This document shows, in pieces, positions 36,184-45,017 of a stretch of 64,000 nucleotides of DNA. The first letter of the stretch is position 1, and each line of letters begins with the position of its first letter. A program made the translations under genes and the position numbers. The DNA comes from JACJWR01 sp963842975 (GTDB lineage Bacteria > Actinomycetota > Actinomycetes > S36-B12 > UBA10799), in assembly GCA_963842975.1 (NCBI GenBank), contig CAWJIH010000011.1:62001-126000 (forward strand), read 5' to 3'. Under the pieces are notes generated by a model that was given only the letters and a program-made list of their open reading frames with translations, was not told the DNA's origin and ran no database searches.

Positions 36184-36630
36184 ATGAAGTTGATTCTGAT
36201 CCACGACGTGACTGGCCTCGGCGAGTCTGGCGACGTCGTCGAAGTCAAAGACGGCTACGGCCGCAACTATCTAGTGCCGCGCGGTTACGCCGTCCGCTGG
36301 ACCAAGGGTGGCGAAAAGCAGATTGACCAGATTCGCCGTGCTCGCGCAGCCCGGGAAATCCGTGGAGTTGATCATGCGAAGGAAGTACAGGCAGTGCTCG
36401 AGGCGCTGGAGATCACTGTTCCCGCTCGGGCGCACGACGGCGGACAGCTGTTCGGGTCCGTAACTGAGGCCGATGTCGCCGCTGCGATCCGCGCAGCCGG
36501 CGGGCCTGCGGTGGAAAAACGATCGATCCAGTTGCCGGGTCACGTGAAGCACATCGGTGACGTGAAGGCCGCTATCGAGTTGCATCCAGAGGTCGCTGCC
36601 AACATCACGGTGTCGGTAGTTCCCGCCTGA
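36184..36630 (+). CDS. rplI: 50S ribosomal protein L9
   Basis: Large-subunit protein at the L1-stalk base. The ATG at 36184 starts MKLILIHDVTGLGESGDVVE and is followed by VKDGYGRNYLVPRGYA, the family signature. 148 residues, with the long connecting helix and C-terminal domain (GQLFGSVTEADVAAAI). The operon ends with a strong hairpin 13 bp later. Confidence 0.97.
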   Translation: MKLILIHDVTGLGESGDVVEVKDGYGRNYLVPRGYAVRWTKGGEKQIDQIRRARAAREIRGVDHAKEVQAVLEALEITVPARAHDGGQLFGSVTEADVAAAIRAAGGPAVEKRSIQLPGHVKHIGDVKAAIELHPEVAANITVSVVPA

Positions 36631-36643
36631 CCGCAAGAACACC

Positions 36644-36683
36644 AGTGTGGGTGTACCCGGGTTCGCCTGGGTACACCCACACT
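36644..36683 (+). terminator. Intrinsic terminator after rplI
   Basis: A perfect 15-bp stem (36644-36658 with 36669-36683) around a 10-nt loop, followed by TGCGTTTT. It ends the rpsF-ssb-rpsR-rplI transcript before dnaB. Confidence 0.88.
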
Positions 36684-36778
36684 TGCGTTTTCGGACCCTG
36701 GATCTCTCGGCCGGCCAGCGTAGGCACGTAGGCAACATCGGGGTTAACGCAACCGTAACGGCAAATGTAAGTGAATCT

Positions 36779-36965
36779 TGGGGATAAGTAGACTCGCCCG
36801 ACGACAGATTCCTTATCCACTGGAATTGGAGGGGATAAGTGCAGGTCAGAGGTGGTTTCGAGGTCCAAATTCGGCCATCTACACACAGCTTGTCCACAGG
36901 CTGTCCCCACGTTTCCACTGTCTTGGGCGTTGTGCTCCGTACCTTCGTCCACATCTTTATCCACA
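36779..36965. promoter_or_regulatory. Cluster of DnaA boxes upstream of dnaB
   Basis: The rplI-dnaB gap contains a perfect box TTATCCACA at 36957-36965 and an actinobacterial-consensus TTGTCCACA at 36890-36898. It also has TCGTCCACA at 36945-36953, TTATCCACT at 36813-36821 and TTATCCCCA (minus) at 36779-36787, plus a weaker TTATCCCCT (minus) at 36830-36838. Six sites in 187 bp is denser than in the dnaA-dnaN gap. It may be a DnaA-controlled dnaB promoter, a DnaA-titrating site, or an origin element. Confidence 0.7.
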
Positions 36966-37121
36966 GGCCGAATCTCACATAGTGGACACTTCCGTCTCAT
37001 GTGTTACAACGGTGCTCACGGTCGGATAGACCTGTCGTGTCGGACCCGGGGGCTATCTGTTGTGGGTAGTCGGAGTGGTCAGTGAAGGTGGCCACGTACT
37101 GCGGTCAGAAGGAGGTAATCC

Positions 37122-38498
37122 GTGAGCGTCGTCGATGTATCAACGTCGGTGGAGCGCGGGGCTGGCGAGCGCACCCCTGCGCTCGAACGAGTCCCACCGA
37201 GCGATCCATTCGCCGAACAGTCCGTGTTGGGCGGAATGCTGCTGAGCAAGGATGCGATCGCGGATGTGGTGGATCGCATCCGTGGGGTGGACTTCTACCA
37301 GCCTGCCCACGAACTCATTTTTGAGACGGTCATGGCCCTCTACGGGCAGGGCGAGCCAGCCGATGCGGTGACGGTGGCGGCCTCCCTCAGCAGAGCTGGA
37401 GACTTGCAGCGGGTCGGTGGGGCGTCGTATCTGCACACCCTCGTCGCGGGGGTGCCCACGGCGGCAAACGCCGGCTACTACGCGGAGATCGTCCGGGAAA
37501 AGGCGATCCTGCGGCGATTGGTGACGGCGGGCACGCGCATTGCCCAACTTGGGTACTCGGCCCAAGGTGAGGTAGACGCGATCGTCGACCGCGCGCAGGC
37601 CGAGGTGTACGACGTCACCTCGGACCGCACCTCGGAGGACTACCAGGTGCTCGCCGACCTTATGCACGATGCGATGGCAGAGATCGAGACGATCGCCAAC
37701 CGCGGCGGGGCCATGGTTGGAGTGCCGACTGGCTTCGCGGATCTCGATGCCCTCACTAACGGCCTGCACGCCGGTCAAATGATCGTGGTTGCCGCGCGCC
37801 CCGCGATGGGCAAATCCACCGTAGGTCTCGATTTCGCTCGCAGCGCCAGCATTCGGAACGGTTTGACCAGCGCGATCTTCTCGCTGGAAATGTCGCGTAC
37901 CGAAATCGTGATGCGCCTTCTGAGCGCCGAGGCGCAGATTCCCTTGCAGCACATGCGATCAGGGAACATGTCCGACACCGACTGGACGAAGATGGCCAAA
38001 CACATGAGTCGGGTGTCCGAGGCTCCGCTGTTCATTGATGATTCGCCGAACCTCACCATGATGGAAATCCGTGCCAAGTGCCGACGGCTCAAGCAACGGC
38101 ACGATCTGCGCTTGGTGATCATCGACTACATGCAGCTGATGACCAGCGGACGCAAGGTGGAGAGTCGCCAGCAGGAAGTCAGTGAGTTCTCACGGTCGAT
38201 GAAGCTGCTCGCCAAGGAACTGGATGTCCCCGTGATTGCGATCAGCCAGTTGAATCGGGGTCCCGAGCAGCGCACCGACAAACGGCCGATGGTCTCGGAC
38301 TTGCGCGAGTCCGGATCCATCGAACAGGACGCGGACATCGTCATGCTGCTGCACCGTGAGGACGCCTACGAGCCCGAGTCCCCACGGGCCGGGGAGGCGG
38401 ATTTCATCATCGCCAAACATCGCAACGGTCCGACCAGCACGATTCCGGTCGCTTTTCAGGGTCACTACAGTCGGTTTGTGGACCTTGCCCGCGCATAA
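37122..38498 (+). CDS. dnaB: Replicative DNA helicase DnaB
   Basis: Hexameric 5'-3' helicase of the replication fork. GTG start with an AAGGAGGT site. The 458 residues have the N-terminal collar domain (DPFAEQSVLGGMLLSKDAI), the linker and the RecA-like domain with Walker A ARPAMGKST, Walker B LVIIDYMQLM, ISQLNRGPEQRTDKRP and RESGSIEQDADIVMLLHR. No intein interrupts it, unlike several mycobacterial dnaB genes. The loader DciA is encoded at 1514-2131. Confidence 0.98.
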   Translation: MSVVDVSTSVERGAGERTPALERVPPSDPFAEQSVLGGMLLSKDAIADVVDRIRGVDFYQPAHELIFETVMALYGQGEPADAVTVAASLSRAGDLQRVGGASYLHTLVAGVPTAANAGYYAEIVREKAILRRLVTAGTRIAQLGYSAQGEVDAIVDRAQAEVYDVTSDRTSEDYQVLADLMHDAMAEIETIANRGGAMVGVPTGFADLDALTNGLHAGQMIVVAARPAMGKSTVGLDFARSASIRNGLTSAIFSLEMSRTEIVMRLLSAEAQIPLQHMRSGNMSDTDWTKMAKHMSRVSEAPLFIDDSPNLTMMEIRAKCRRLKQRHDLRLVIIDYMQLMTSGRKVESRQQEVSEFSRSMKLLAKELDVPVIAISQLNRGPEQRTDKRPMVSDLRESGSIEQDADIVMLLHREDAYEPESPRAGEADFIIAKHRNGPTSTIPVAFQGHYSRFVDLARA

Positions 38499-38510
38499 CT
38501 GAGCCGAACT

Positions 38511-38528
38511 GGGCGCTACAAAGTGCCC
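38511..38528 (+). terminator. Probable terminator after dnaB
   Basis: A 7-bp stem (38511-38517 with 38522-38528, one G-U pair) around the loop ACAA, 12 bp after the dnaB stop. It is short and lacks a T-tract. Confidence 0.45.
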
Positions 38529-38590
38529 ACTGCGGGTAATGATCAGGCACAACTCGGGCCATACCGGAGTGAACGTGGCATCCTGCCCAC

Positions 38591-39100
38591 ATGGGACTGT
38601 TGCGTAATCGAGATTCCGGGCCGGCTCCGACGAGATTCGTCATGCAGGAGAAGTTGCTGTCGATCGGCGACGACTCCTGGATTGAAGACTCCGAGGGGCG
38701 GCGGGCCTTCAAAGTCGATGGAAAGGCGCTGCGGGTCCGCGACACCTTCATCCTGGAGGACGCCAGCGGCGCGGAAGTGGCCCGAATTGTGGAGAAGATG
38801 GTGGCCGTCCGCGACAAGATGCGGATCGAGATGCCGGGGCTCAACGCCACCGTCATGAAGCGCGCCATCGGTATCCGGGACCGGTTCAAAATCGACGTTG
38901 ACGGCGGCGACGACCTCAGCGCGATCGGCAACTTTCTCGACCACGAATACAAGGTGGAACAGAACGGGGCCACGGTGGCGGAAGTCTCGAAGAAGTGGTT
39001 TCGGGTGCGAGACACCTACGGCGTCGAGGTGATGCCGGATGCCGACGTCCCGTTCATGCTGGCCATCACGATCGCGATCGATGGACTTGCACATGACTAG
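38591..39100 (+). CDS. LURP-one-related (LOR/tubby-like) family protein
   Basis: A 169-residue protein with the beta-rich LOR fold, a relative of tubby C-terminal domains and phospholipid scramblases. The typical order is MQEKLLSIGDDSWIEDSEG, then RRAFKVDGKALRVRDTFILE, a second half, and HEYKVEQNGATVAEVSKKWF. Function in bacteria is not established. It stands alone between dnaB and the LapA-domain gene. Confidence 0.8.
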   Translation: MGLLRNRDSGPAPTRFVMQEKLLSIGDDSWIEDSEGRRAFKVDGKALRVRDTFILEDASGAEVARIVEKMVAVRDKMRIEMPGLNATVMKRAIGIRDRFKIDVDGGDDLSAIGNFLDHEYKVEQNGATVAEVSKKWFRVRDTYGVEVMPDADVPFMLAITIAIDGLAHD

Positions 39101-39188
39101 AGCGATCCGTGCCATCGTTGGTTCGGCCAGGGCGGCCACCAATCGAACGCCCAATTGATCACTAACCCGATACAACTGAGGAGGCCTA

Positions 39189-39440
39189 ATGTCGGAGCAG
39201 GATCCGGTCAAGTCGTCGCACATGTCGGTGGGCGGGGTTGATCTCACCTTCCGGCGAATTCTGGGGATCGTAATCGGCATCGTGGCGCTGATCTTCGTGT
39301 TCAGCAACACCGACCAAGTGACGCTGCAGTTCCTCTGGATCGGCATCTCGGCGCCGGCTTGGGTGCTGCTGGGGGTGCTCCTCCTGGCCGGATTCCTGGT
39401 CGGTTTCATGCTCGGTCGCAAGCGCTACAAGCAAGCCTGA
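39189..39440 (+). CDS. LapA-domain membrane protein (DUF1049)
   Basis: An 83-residue protein with two membrane helices (ILGIVIGIVALIFVFSN and PAWVLLGVLLLAGFLVGFML) joined by a loop with NTDQVTLQFLW, the LapA/YciS pattern, and a basic C-terminus. A clear GAGGAGG precedes the ATG. The exact role is unknown; LapA in E. coli relates to envelope assembly. Confidence 0.8.
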   Translation: MSEQDPVKSSHMSVGGVDLTFRRILGIVIGIVALIFVFSNTDQVTLQFLWIGISAPAWVLLGVLLLAGFLVGFMLGRKRYKQA

Positions 39441-39480
39441 CCGGCGCCGCCCTGTCCATCTGCCACCGATAATCAAGCCG

Positions 39481-40857
39481 ATGAGCGCAACCCCCGGATT
39501 CTCGCGCCGCACGTTTCTGTTGGGTGCAGGCGGTGCGGCCATCCTCAGCGCAACTGGTTGCGGTGAGTCGGTGACTGTTCCGACTCTCACGCCCAGCCCG
39601 TCCCAAGAGGCCGCGGGGTCCAGCCGCGCTCTGGTGACGCGCTGGGACGTTGATCCCTGGGCTCGCGGTTCCTATTCCGCGATCCCGGCCGGAACAGCGT
39701 CGCAGGAACGCGCCGTACTGGCTTCCACGGTGGTGGATGATCGACTGGTGTTGGCGGGGGAGTTCACCTCCGAGGACTACCCGTCGACCGTTCACGGTGC
39801 CTACCTATCTGGTCAAAACGCCGCCGCGAACTTGGCCGCCCGACTGCCGGCTCGATCCCGAGTCGCCGTTGTCGGCGCAGGTTTCGCCGGACTCGCAGCT
39901 GCCGGCGCGCTGGCGCAGGCCGGCCATGATGTCACGGTGTACGAGGCGCGTGACCGGATCGGCGGTCGGGTCTACACCAACACCGAATGGGGCTTCCCGC
40001 TGGAGTTCGGCGCCGCTTGGCTGCACGGTGTGCAGGGCAACCCGCTGGTGGATCTCGTTACCCAAGCTGGATGCTCCCTGGCACCAACGGACTTCGACGA
40101 CTCGTTGGTACATAGCTACTCCACCGGGCAGGCGAACGACGCCGCACCTCGCGCAGCAGAGCAACTCCTGGCGGTGGTCGACGAACTGGGCGAAGAATCC
40201 CTGCCCGCCGCCCAGTCGGCACTTGAGGCCTTGGCGGGCGCGGGTTGGCGGCCCGACACTGCCAATCGTCGGTTTGCCGCTGCCAGCGAACTGGTGGCGG
40301 AGTACGGCCTTGACCTGGATCGGCTCGGGGCCCAGGCTCTGACCGAAGGTGCCGCCTATCGCGGTGGTGACGCACTGGTCGTTGGCGGCTTCAATCGGGT
40401 CGCAGAGCTTCTCGCGGCTCCGCTCAACGTGGTGCTCGGTCGGGCCGTTTCGGCAGTCAGCGTGGACGGCAATCAAGCCACCCTGACCTTCCAAGATTCC
40501 ACCACCCAGCCTGTCGCTGGCGTCGTCGTCGCGGTTCCGCTGGCGCTCTTGCAGAGCGGGATACCGAACGTCCCGCTACCGCCGGCGGCGGCGACGGCGT
40601 TGAGCCTGCTGACCACCGGCAACCTTGAGAAGGTGTTCCTGGAGTATCCGCGGCCGTGGTGGCCACAGGTACAGGTGTTGGGGGTCAGTGATGCCCCGGA
40701 GCAACGATGGACGCAGTTCTACGACCTGTCCACTCTGGTGGATTCCCCGGTGCTTGTGGGCCTGGCTGGCGGAGCGGCCGCAACGACTCGCCCGCCGTCG
40801 GATGCAGAGTGTGCCGCCGAGGCCGCTGACGTGTTGGCTACGGCCTACCGGGCATGA
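39481..40857 (+). CDS. Circularly permuted flavin amine oxidase-family lipoprotein
   Basis: A 458-residue FAD enzyme of the monoamine/polyamine oxidase family with an unusual order. After a Tat-type lipoprotein signal (SRRTFLLGAGGAAILSATGC) comes the block that normally ends these proteins: TRWDVDP (53-59), GSYS (63-66), LAGEFTSEDYPSTVHGAYLSG (91-111). The Rossmann start follows (VVGAGFAG 130-137, YEARDRIGGRVY 154-165), then the substrate domain, ending in LATAYRA exactly where the W..DP..GSYS block would normally follow. No stop or shift interrupts the frame. It is predicted to be exported and lipid-anchored. An aminotransferase gene lies 39 bp downstream. Confidence 0.85.
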   Translation: MSATPGFSRRTFLLGAGGAAILSATGCGESVTVPTLTPSPSQEAAGSSRALVTRWDVDPWARGSYSAIPAGTASQERAVLASTVVDDRLVLAGEFTSEDYPSTVHGAYLSGQNAAANLAARLPARSRVAVVGAGFAGLAAAGALAQAGHDVTVYEARDRIGGRVYTNTEWGFPLEFGAAWLHGVQGNPLVDLVTQAGCSLAPTDFDDSLVHSYSTGQANDAAPRAAEQLLAVVDELGEESLPAAQSALEALAGAGWRPDTANRRFAAASELVAEYGLDLDRLGAQALTEGAAYRGGDALVVGGFNRVAELLAAPLNVVLGRAVSAVSVDGNQATLTFQDSTTQPVAGVVVAVPLALLQSGIPNVPLPPAAATALSLLTTGNLEKVFLEYPRPWWPQVQVLGVSDAPEQRWTQFYDLSTLVDSPVLVGLAGGAAATTRPPSDAECAAEAADVLATAYRA

Positions 40858-40896
40858 TCGAATAGCCGCACTGGTCACGATCGAATCCGAGGAGCC

Positions 40897-42258
40897 ATGG
40901 CAACAATCGATCGCACTCGACTCGATCGGATGCTCAAGCGTGAGCGCGACACCCACATCGAACGAAATTCGCGCAGTCGCGAACTGTTCGCCCGCGCTGA
41001 TCATTTGTTCGGCCGGGTGCCCATGACGTGGATGAACAAGTGGGCTGGTGGTTTCCCGGTGTACTTGGCTTCGGCCCACGGCAACCGAATTGTGGACGTG
41101 GATGGTCACAGCTACATCGACTTCAGCCTCGGCGACACCGCGGCGATGGCTGGCCACTCGCCAACACCGGGGGTGGATGCGATCCGGCGGCGCGGGAGCG
41201 AGCTCGGCGGCATCACCACCATGCTCCCCACCGAAGATGCGGAGTGGGTGGCTGCCGACCTCGCCCGCCGATTCGGCCTTCCGCTGTGGTCGTTTTCGCT
41301 GACTGCCACAGATGCCAACCGCTGGGCCCTGCGTTTGGCCCGGCAGGCCACGGGACGGCCGAAAGTGCTGGCGTTTTCCTACAGCTACCACGGCAGTTGC
41401 GACGAGACCCTCGCCGTGCTGGACCCGGCATCGGGGCTGACCGTCAATCGCCCCGGCAACGTCGGCCCGCAGGTGGACGTTGCTGCCACCACCAGGGCCG
41501 CCGAATTCAATGACCTCGACAGCGTCGAACGTGCCCTCGCCCATGGCGACGTGGCCGTGGCGATCACCGAACCAGCGCTCACGAACATAGGCATCGTGCT
41601 GCCCGAGCCGGGATTCCTCGAAGGGCTCAGGGAGCTGTGTGACGCATATGGCACCCTGCTACTGCTCGACGAAACCCACACCTTCAGTGCCGGCCCAGGC
41701 GGTGCGACCGCCGCCTGGGGGTTGCACCCGGACATCCTGGTGATCGGCAAAGCCATCGGTGGCGGAGTTCCGTCCGGCGCCTACGGGATCACAGCTGAGC
41801 TCAGCGAGCAGCTTGCGGCGCATCCGGAGGCGGACCTGGTGGACGTGGGTGGCGTGGGTGGCACCTTGGCGGGCAACGCACTGTCGACGGCTGCGATGCG
41901 GGCAACGTTGGGCGAGGTGCTCACCGATGATGCCTTCGAGTCGATGATTGAGCTTGGCGGGCGATTCGCGACCGGGGCTCGGGACGTCATTGCGTCCTAC
42001 GAACTGCCCTGGTCGGTCACCCAACTCGGTGCGCGCGCCGAGTATTGGTTTGCCGACCCACCGCCGCGTACCGGGAGTGAGGCCGCTCAGGCCGGAGATC
42101 CGGATCTGGAGCAGTATCTGCACCTCTACATGAGCAACCGCGACGTCCTCATCACTCCCTTCCACAACATGGCATTGATGTGTCCGGTCACTTCCCGCGA
42201 CGACGTTGATCGTCACACCGAGTTGCTGGATCAAGCCTTGGCGGAGTTGTTGCGCTGA
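40897..42258 (+). CDS. Class III aminotransferase (GSA-aminomutase-like)
   Basis: A 453-residue PLP enzyme. The lysine is in VIGKAIGGGVPSGAYG, the cofactor-holding Asp in LLLDETHTF, and the substrate-loop pattern in ALRLARQATGRPKVLAF. It resembles glutamate-1-semialdehyde aminomutase and omega-transaminases, but the substrate is unclear. GAGGAG precedes the ATG. It is adjacent to the permuted amine oxidase, so the pair may act on one amine compound; this is inference from position. Confidence 0.85.
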   Translation: MATIDRTRLDRMLKRERDTHIERNSRSRELFARADHLFGRVPMTWMNKWAGGFPVYLASAHGNRIVDVDGHSYIDFSLGDTAAMAGHSPTPGVDAIRRRGSELGGITTMLPTEDAEWVAADLARRFGLPLWSFSLTATDANRWALRLARQATGRPKVLAFSYSYHGSCDETLAVLDPASGLTVNRPGNVGPQVDVAATTRAAEFNDLDSVERALAHGDVAVAITEPALTNIGIVLPEPGFLEGLRELCDAYGTLLLLDETHTFSAGPGGATAAWGLHPDILVIGKAIGGGVPSGAYGITAELSEQLAAHPEADLVDVGGVGGTLAGNALSTAAMRATLGEVLTDDAFESMIELGGRFATGARDVIASYELPWSVTQLGARAEYWFADPPPRTGSEAAQAGDPDLEQYLHLYMSNRDVLITPFHNMALMCPVTSRDDVDRHTELLDQALAELLR

Positions 42259-42271
42259 GTCCGAGCGCAGC

Positions 42272-43807
42272 TCACTCAGCCACCGCCACCACTACGGTCA
42301 CATCGTCGCGGCGCAGGTCGACGCTCAGCGCGCGAGCCCGGCTCAAGAGGCCCTTGGCGATGTAGCCGGCGCGAGTGGCAGCCGGGTCGGCTCGGCTTTC
42401 CTGGGCAAGTTCGCGGCACCACTGGACAACCTGGTCATCACCGACCTCCTCGTCGTCCTCGTCCCGGCCTTCGACGAGCCCATCGGTGTACATCACCACG
42501 ACGTCGCCGGTGTGCATTTCGGTGCTATCGCAGTCCCATTCGCCACCCATGAGAGTCACCAGCGGGCCGGTGCCCGGGAGGGTCTCGACTGCCCCGCCCT
42601 TACGCACCACGACCGGCGGATTGTGACCTGCGTTGAGGTGCCGCAGTCTGCCCGGTTCGAGGTTTACCAGCAGGTAGGAGGCGAATCGTCCGGGAGTCTT
42701 GGCAAAAGTGGCAGCGGCCTGCGCTACCGCGCGGTCGGGGTCGGTTCCGCCCCGCAGTCCCACGTGCACGGCCGCTTTGAACCTCACCGCGACCACTCCA
42801 GCGTCGGCGTCGTGGCCGCTGATGTCGCACAGTTCGATGGCACTGCCGCCGCCAGGCAGGGCGATCAGATCCCACCAGTCGCCGGTCACCGATCCCGCTG
42901 AACTCAGCGACGCCACCCCAAGTCCGTAGTTGGGCACTCTCGGATCCGACGGCCCCCGCAGCAGATCTCGGATCGTGGCTACGGTCGGACCCTCCTGCGC
43001 CAGACCTTCCTGCGCCTCAGCAGCGTCGTCGACCAGGCTCACCAGACTCTGGCGAAGCGACTCGGCATCGCGGCCCAGAGCAGCGATCTCGGGCGGCCCG
43101 CTTGGTGTCAGCGGGGTTGTGGTGTCGTGCTCGCGTGACAGTCGGCGCATCTGCGCCTGCAAATCCGCGAGTGGCTTCAGCACCCACCCGACCATGGCGG
43201 CGGCGGCTCCGGCCGTGACGAGCGCAGCCGCGAGCGTGGTCGCGAGAACTGCGATCGACAAGCGTCGGGTCATGGTGGAGATATCATCGACCGCGTCAGC
43301 CACCCGGGAATCCACTTGAAACTGCAGCAACGCCAGGTCTGAACGCAGCAACCTGAAGACCCGGCGGCCAGCACCGTCAATGATTTCCTCCCGAGCGACG
43401 TCGACATCCCCCCGGCTGACCTCGGCTATGCGGGGCTCGGCATACCCGGCCATCCACACCCGCCAGTTGGTTCGGGCCTGCGAAAGCAACGGCAGCAAGT
43501 CTCGCTGGTCGGTGGACAGCAACTCTTCGAGTCGGTCAAATCCCCGCTCTGCCTGAATCTTGCCGGTCTCATAATCCGTCAGGAAGGAACGATTCGAACT
43601 CAGGGCGTAACCCCAGACCCCGCTCTCCTGATCCGTGGTGGCCAGCAACACCTCGGAAATCTCCAGGCCGGCCGGATACAGCGAGTCCACGGCTTTGCTG
43701 TCGACGCGATTGGCTGCCCCGACCACCACAAGCGCCATGCCCCCGAGCATGGCACCGACCAGCACCACCACGATCAAGGCAGTCCAGCCGCGCGCACGCA
43801 AGGTCAC
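42272..43807 (-). CDS. Membrane PP2C-type (SpoIIE domain) phosphatase
   Basis: A 511-residue signalling protein: membrane helix (about 8-31), extracytoplasmic CHASE3-like helical sensor (about 32-185), second helix (LSIAVLATTLAAALVTAGAA), HAMP linker, then a C-terminal SpoIIE/PP2C domain (GDWWDLIALPGGGSAIELCD, SGHDADAG, NAGHNPPVV, YTDGLVEGRD). It would dephosphorylate an anti-anti-sigma factor or similar protein, but no such partner is in the window. GTG start; it converges with the aminotransferase gene across a 13-bp gap. Confidence 0.88.
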   Translation of the reverse strand: MTLRARGWTALIVVVLVGAMLGGMALVVVGAANRVDSKAVDSLYPAGLEISEVLLATTDQESGVWGYALSSNRSFLTDYETGKIQAERGFDRLEELLSTDQRDLLPLLSQARTNWRVWMAGYAEPRIAEVSRGDVDVAREEIIDGAGRRVFRLLRSDLALLQFQVDSRVADAVDDISTMTRRLSIAVLATTLAAALVTAGAAAAMVGWVLKPLADLQAQMRRLSREHDTTTPLTPSGPPEIAALGRDAESLRQSLVSLVDDAAEAQEGLAQEGPTVATIRDLLRGPSDPRVPNYGLGVASLSSAGSVTGDWWDLIALPGGGSAIELCDISGHDADAGVVAVRFKAAVHVGLRGGTDPDRAVAQAAATFAKTPGRFASYLLVNLEPGRLRHLNAGHNPPVVVRKGGAVETLPGTGPLVTLMGGEWDCDSTEMHTGDVVVMYTDGLVEGRDEDDEEVGDDQVVQWCRELAQESRADPAATRAGYIAKGLLSRARALSVDLRRDDVTVVVAVAE

Positions 43808-43864
43808 AAGACTGCATCCTAGGCCCGACTCAGCCTGATTCTCCTGCGTCTACGCTTGGGCATC

Positions 43865-44914
43865 ATGACAGCGCGCCAGCGACCGGTGATGGCCACCATC
43901 CCCTCGTACAAAGCCGGACAGCGGGCCACTCCCGGCGGCCACAAGCTCTCGTCGAACGAGAATCCCTACGGGCCGCTCCCTTCGGTGCTCGATGCGGTGG
44001 CGCGTGCGGCAGCCAATATGAACCGTTATCCGGACCCGCATTCGCTGGATTTGGTGGAGGCGTTGGCAGTTCGGCTCCAGCGTGACCCGGCCGAGGTTGT
44101 GGTCGGCTGCGGCAGCGTTGCGATCTGCGAGCAGGTGGTGTCGGCGGTGGCCGGGCACGGCGACGAGGTGATATTTCCGTGGCCGAGTTTCGAGGCCTAC
44201 CCGATCATCACCGGGGTGGCCGGTGCCACCGCGGTGCCGATCCCCTTGGACGCCGGACACCGGCAAGACCTCCAGGCCGCCGCTGCGGCCATCACCGATG
44301 CCACCAGGTGCATCTTCGTCTGCACGCCGAACAATCCCACGGGCACGGTTGCTACCCGCGCCGAAGTGGAGTCACTGCTGGCGGCCGTCCCCGACGACGT
44401 GCTCGTGGTGATTGACGAGGCCTACGCGGAGTTCGTCGACGATCCGGCTGCAGTGAATGGGCTTGAACTACTTGACGACTACCCCAACGTCGCGGTGCTA
44501 CGCACCTTCTCCAAGGCCTACGGCTTGGCCGGTCTGCGGGTCGGTTACGCGGTGGCCCACCCGCAACTGGCCGAAGCGCTCCGCAAGACCGCGATCCCCT
44601 TCGGCGTGTCGGTGGTGGCCCACGATGCGGCCATCGCCTCACTGGCAGCAGAGGCGGAATTGCTGGAGCGGGTGGCGCTGCTGCGGATCGAGCGGTCCCG
44701 GGTGCACCAGGCGCTGCGCGACGCCGGGTGGGACATCCCCGATTCGCAGGGGAACTTTGTGTGGCTGCCCACAGGCGAGCGCACGGTCGAGGTAGCGGCT
44801 GCGCTGGCGGCGACGGGTGTCGTGGTGCGGGCGTTTCCGGGCGTCGGAATCAGGGCGACGGTGGCCGAATCGGCCGCGAATGATGCTCTTATCGAAATCT
44901 TGACAAACCTCTGA
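43865..44914 (+). CDS. hisC: Histidinol-phosphate / aromatic aminotransferase
   Basis: Class I/II PLP aminotransferase of 349 residues. Motifs: SSNENPYGPLPSV, CTPNNPTGT, VVIDEAYAEFVDD, and the PLP lysine in TFSKAYGLAGLRVGY. It stands outside a his operon, so it is likely the HisC2/Pat type that makes phenylalanine or tyrosine. ATG at 43865 is preferred over a TTG 9 bp upstream. DevR-like boxes begin 7 bp after its stop. Confidence 0.9.
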   Translation: MTARQRPVMATIPSYKAGQRATPGGHKLSSNENPYGPLPSVLDAVARAAANMNRYPDPHSLDLVEALAVRLQRDPAEVVVGCGSVAICEQVVSAVAGHGDEVIFPWPSFEAYPIITGVAGATAVPIPLDAGHRQDLQAAAAAITDATRCIFVCTPNNPTGTVATRAEVESLLAAVPDDVLVVIDEAYAEFVDDPAAVNGLELLDDYPNVAVLRTFSKAYGLAGLRVGYAVAHPQLAEALRKTAIPFGVSVVAHDAAIASLAAEAELLERVALLRIERSRVHQALRDAGWDIPDSQGNFVWLPTGERTVEVAAALAATGVVVRAFPGVGIRATVAESAANDALIEILTNL

Positions 44915-44920
44915 AACGGT

Positions 44921-44940
44921 AGTGGGACTTTAGTCCCGAA
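44921..44940. promoter_or_regulatory. DevR (DosR) box, distal, before cydA
   Basis: AGTGGGACTTTAGTCCCGAA matches the mycobacterial DosR consensus TTSGGGACTWWAGTCCCSAA at 17 of 20 positions, with a perfect GGGACT-TT-AGTCCC core. A DevR-like regulator with the same recognition helix is encoded 8 kb away. Confidence 0.8.
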
Positions 44941-44942
44941 TA

Positions 44943-44962
44943 TTTGGGCCGAAAGCCCCTGC
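44943..44962. promoter_or_regulatory. Second, weaker DevR-like box before cydA
   Basis: TTTGGGCCGAAAGCCCCTGC keeps 11 of 14 core positions and starts 22 bp after the first box, i.e. two helical turns. It could overlap the -35 region of a cydA promoter with a TCTTAT -10 near 44971. Confidence 0.5.
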
Positions 44963-45017
44963 GGGGAGGGTCTTATTTCACGTGCTCCGGGACTCGGGGA
45001 GGTCCACCATATGGGGT

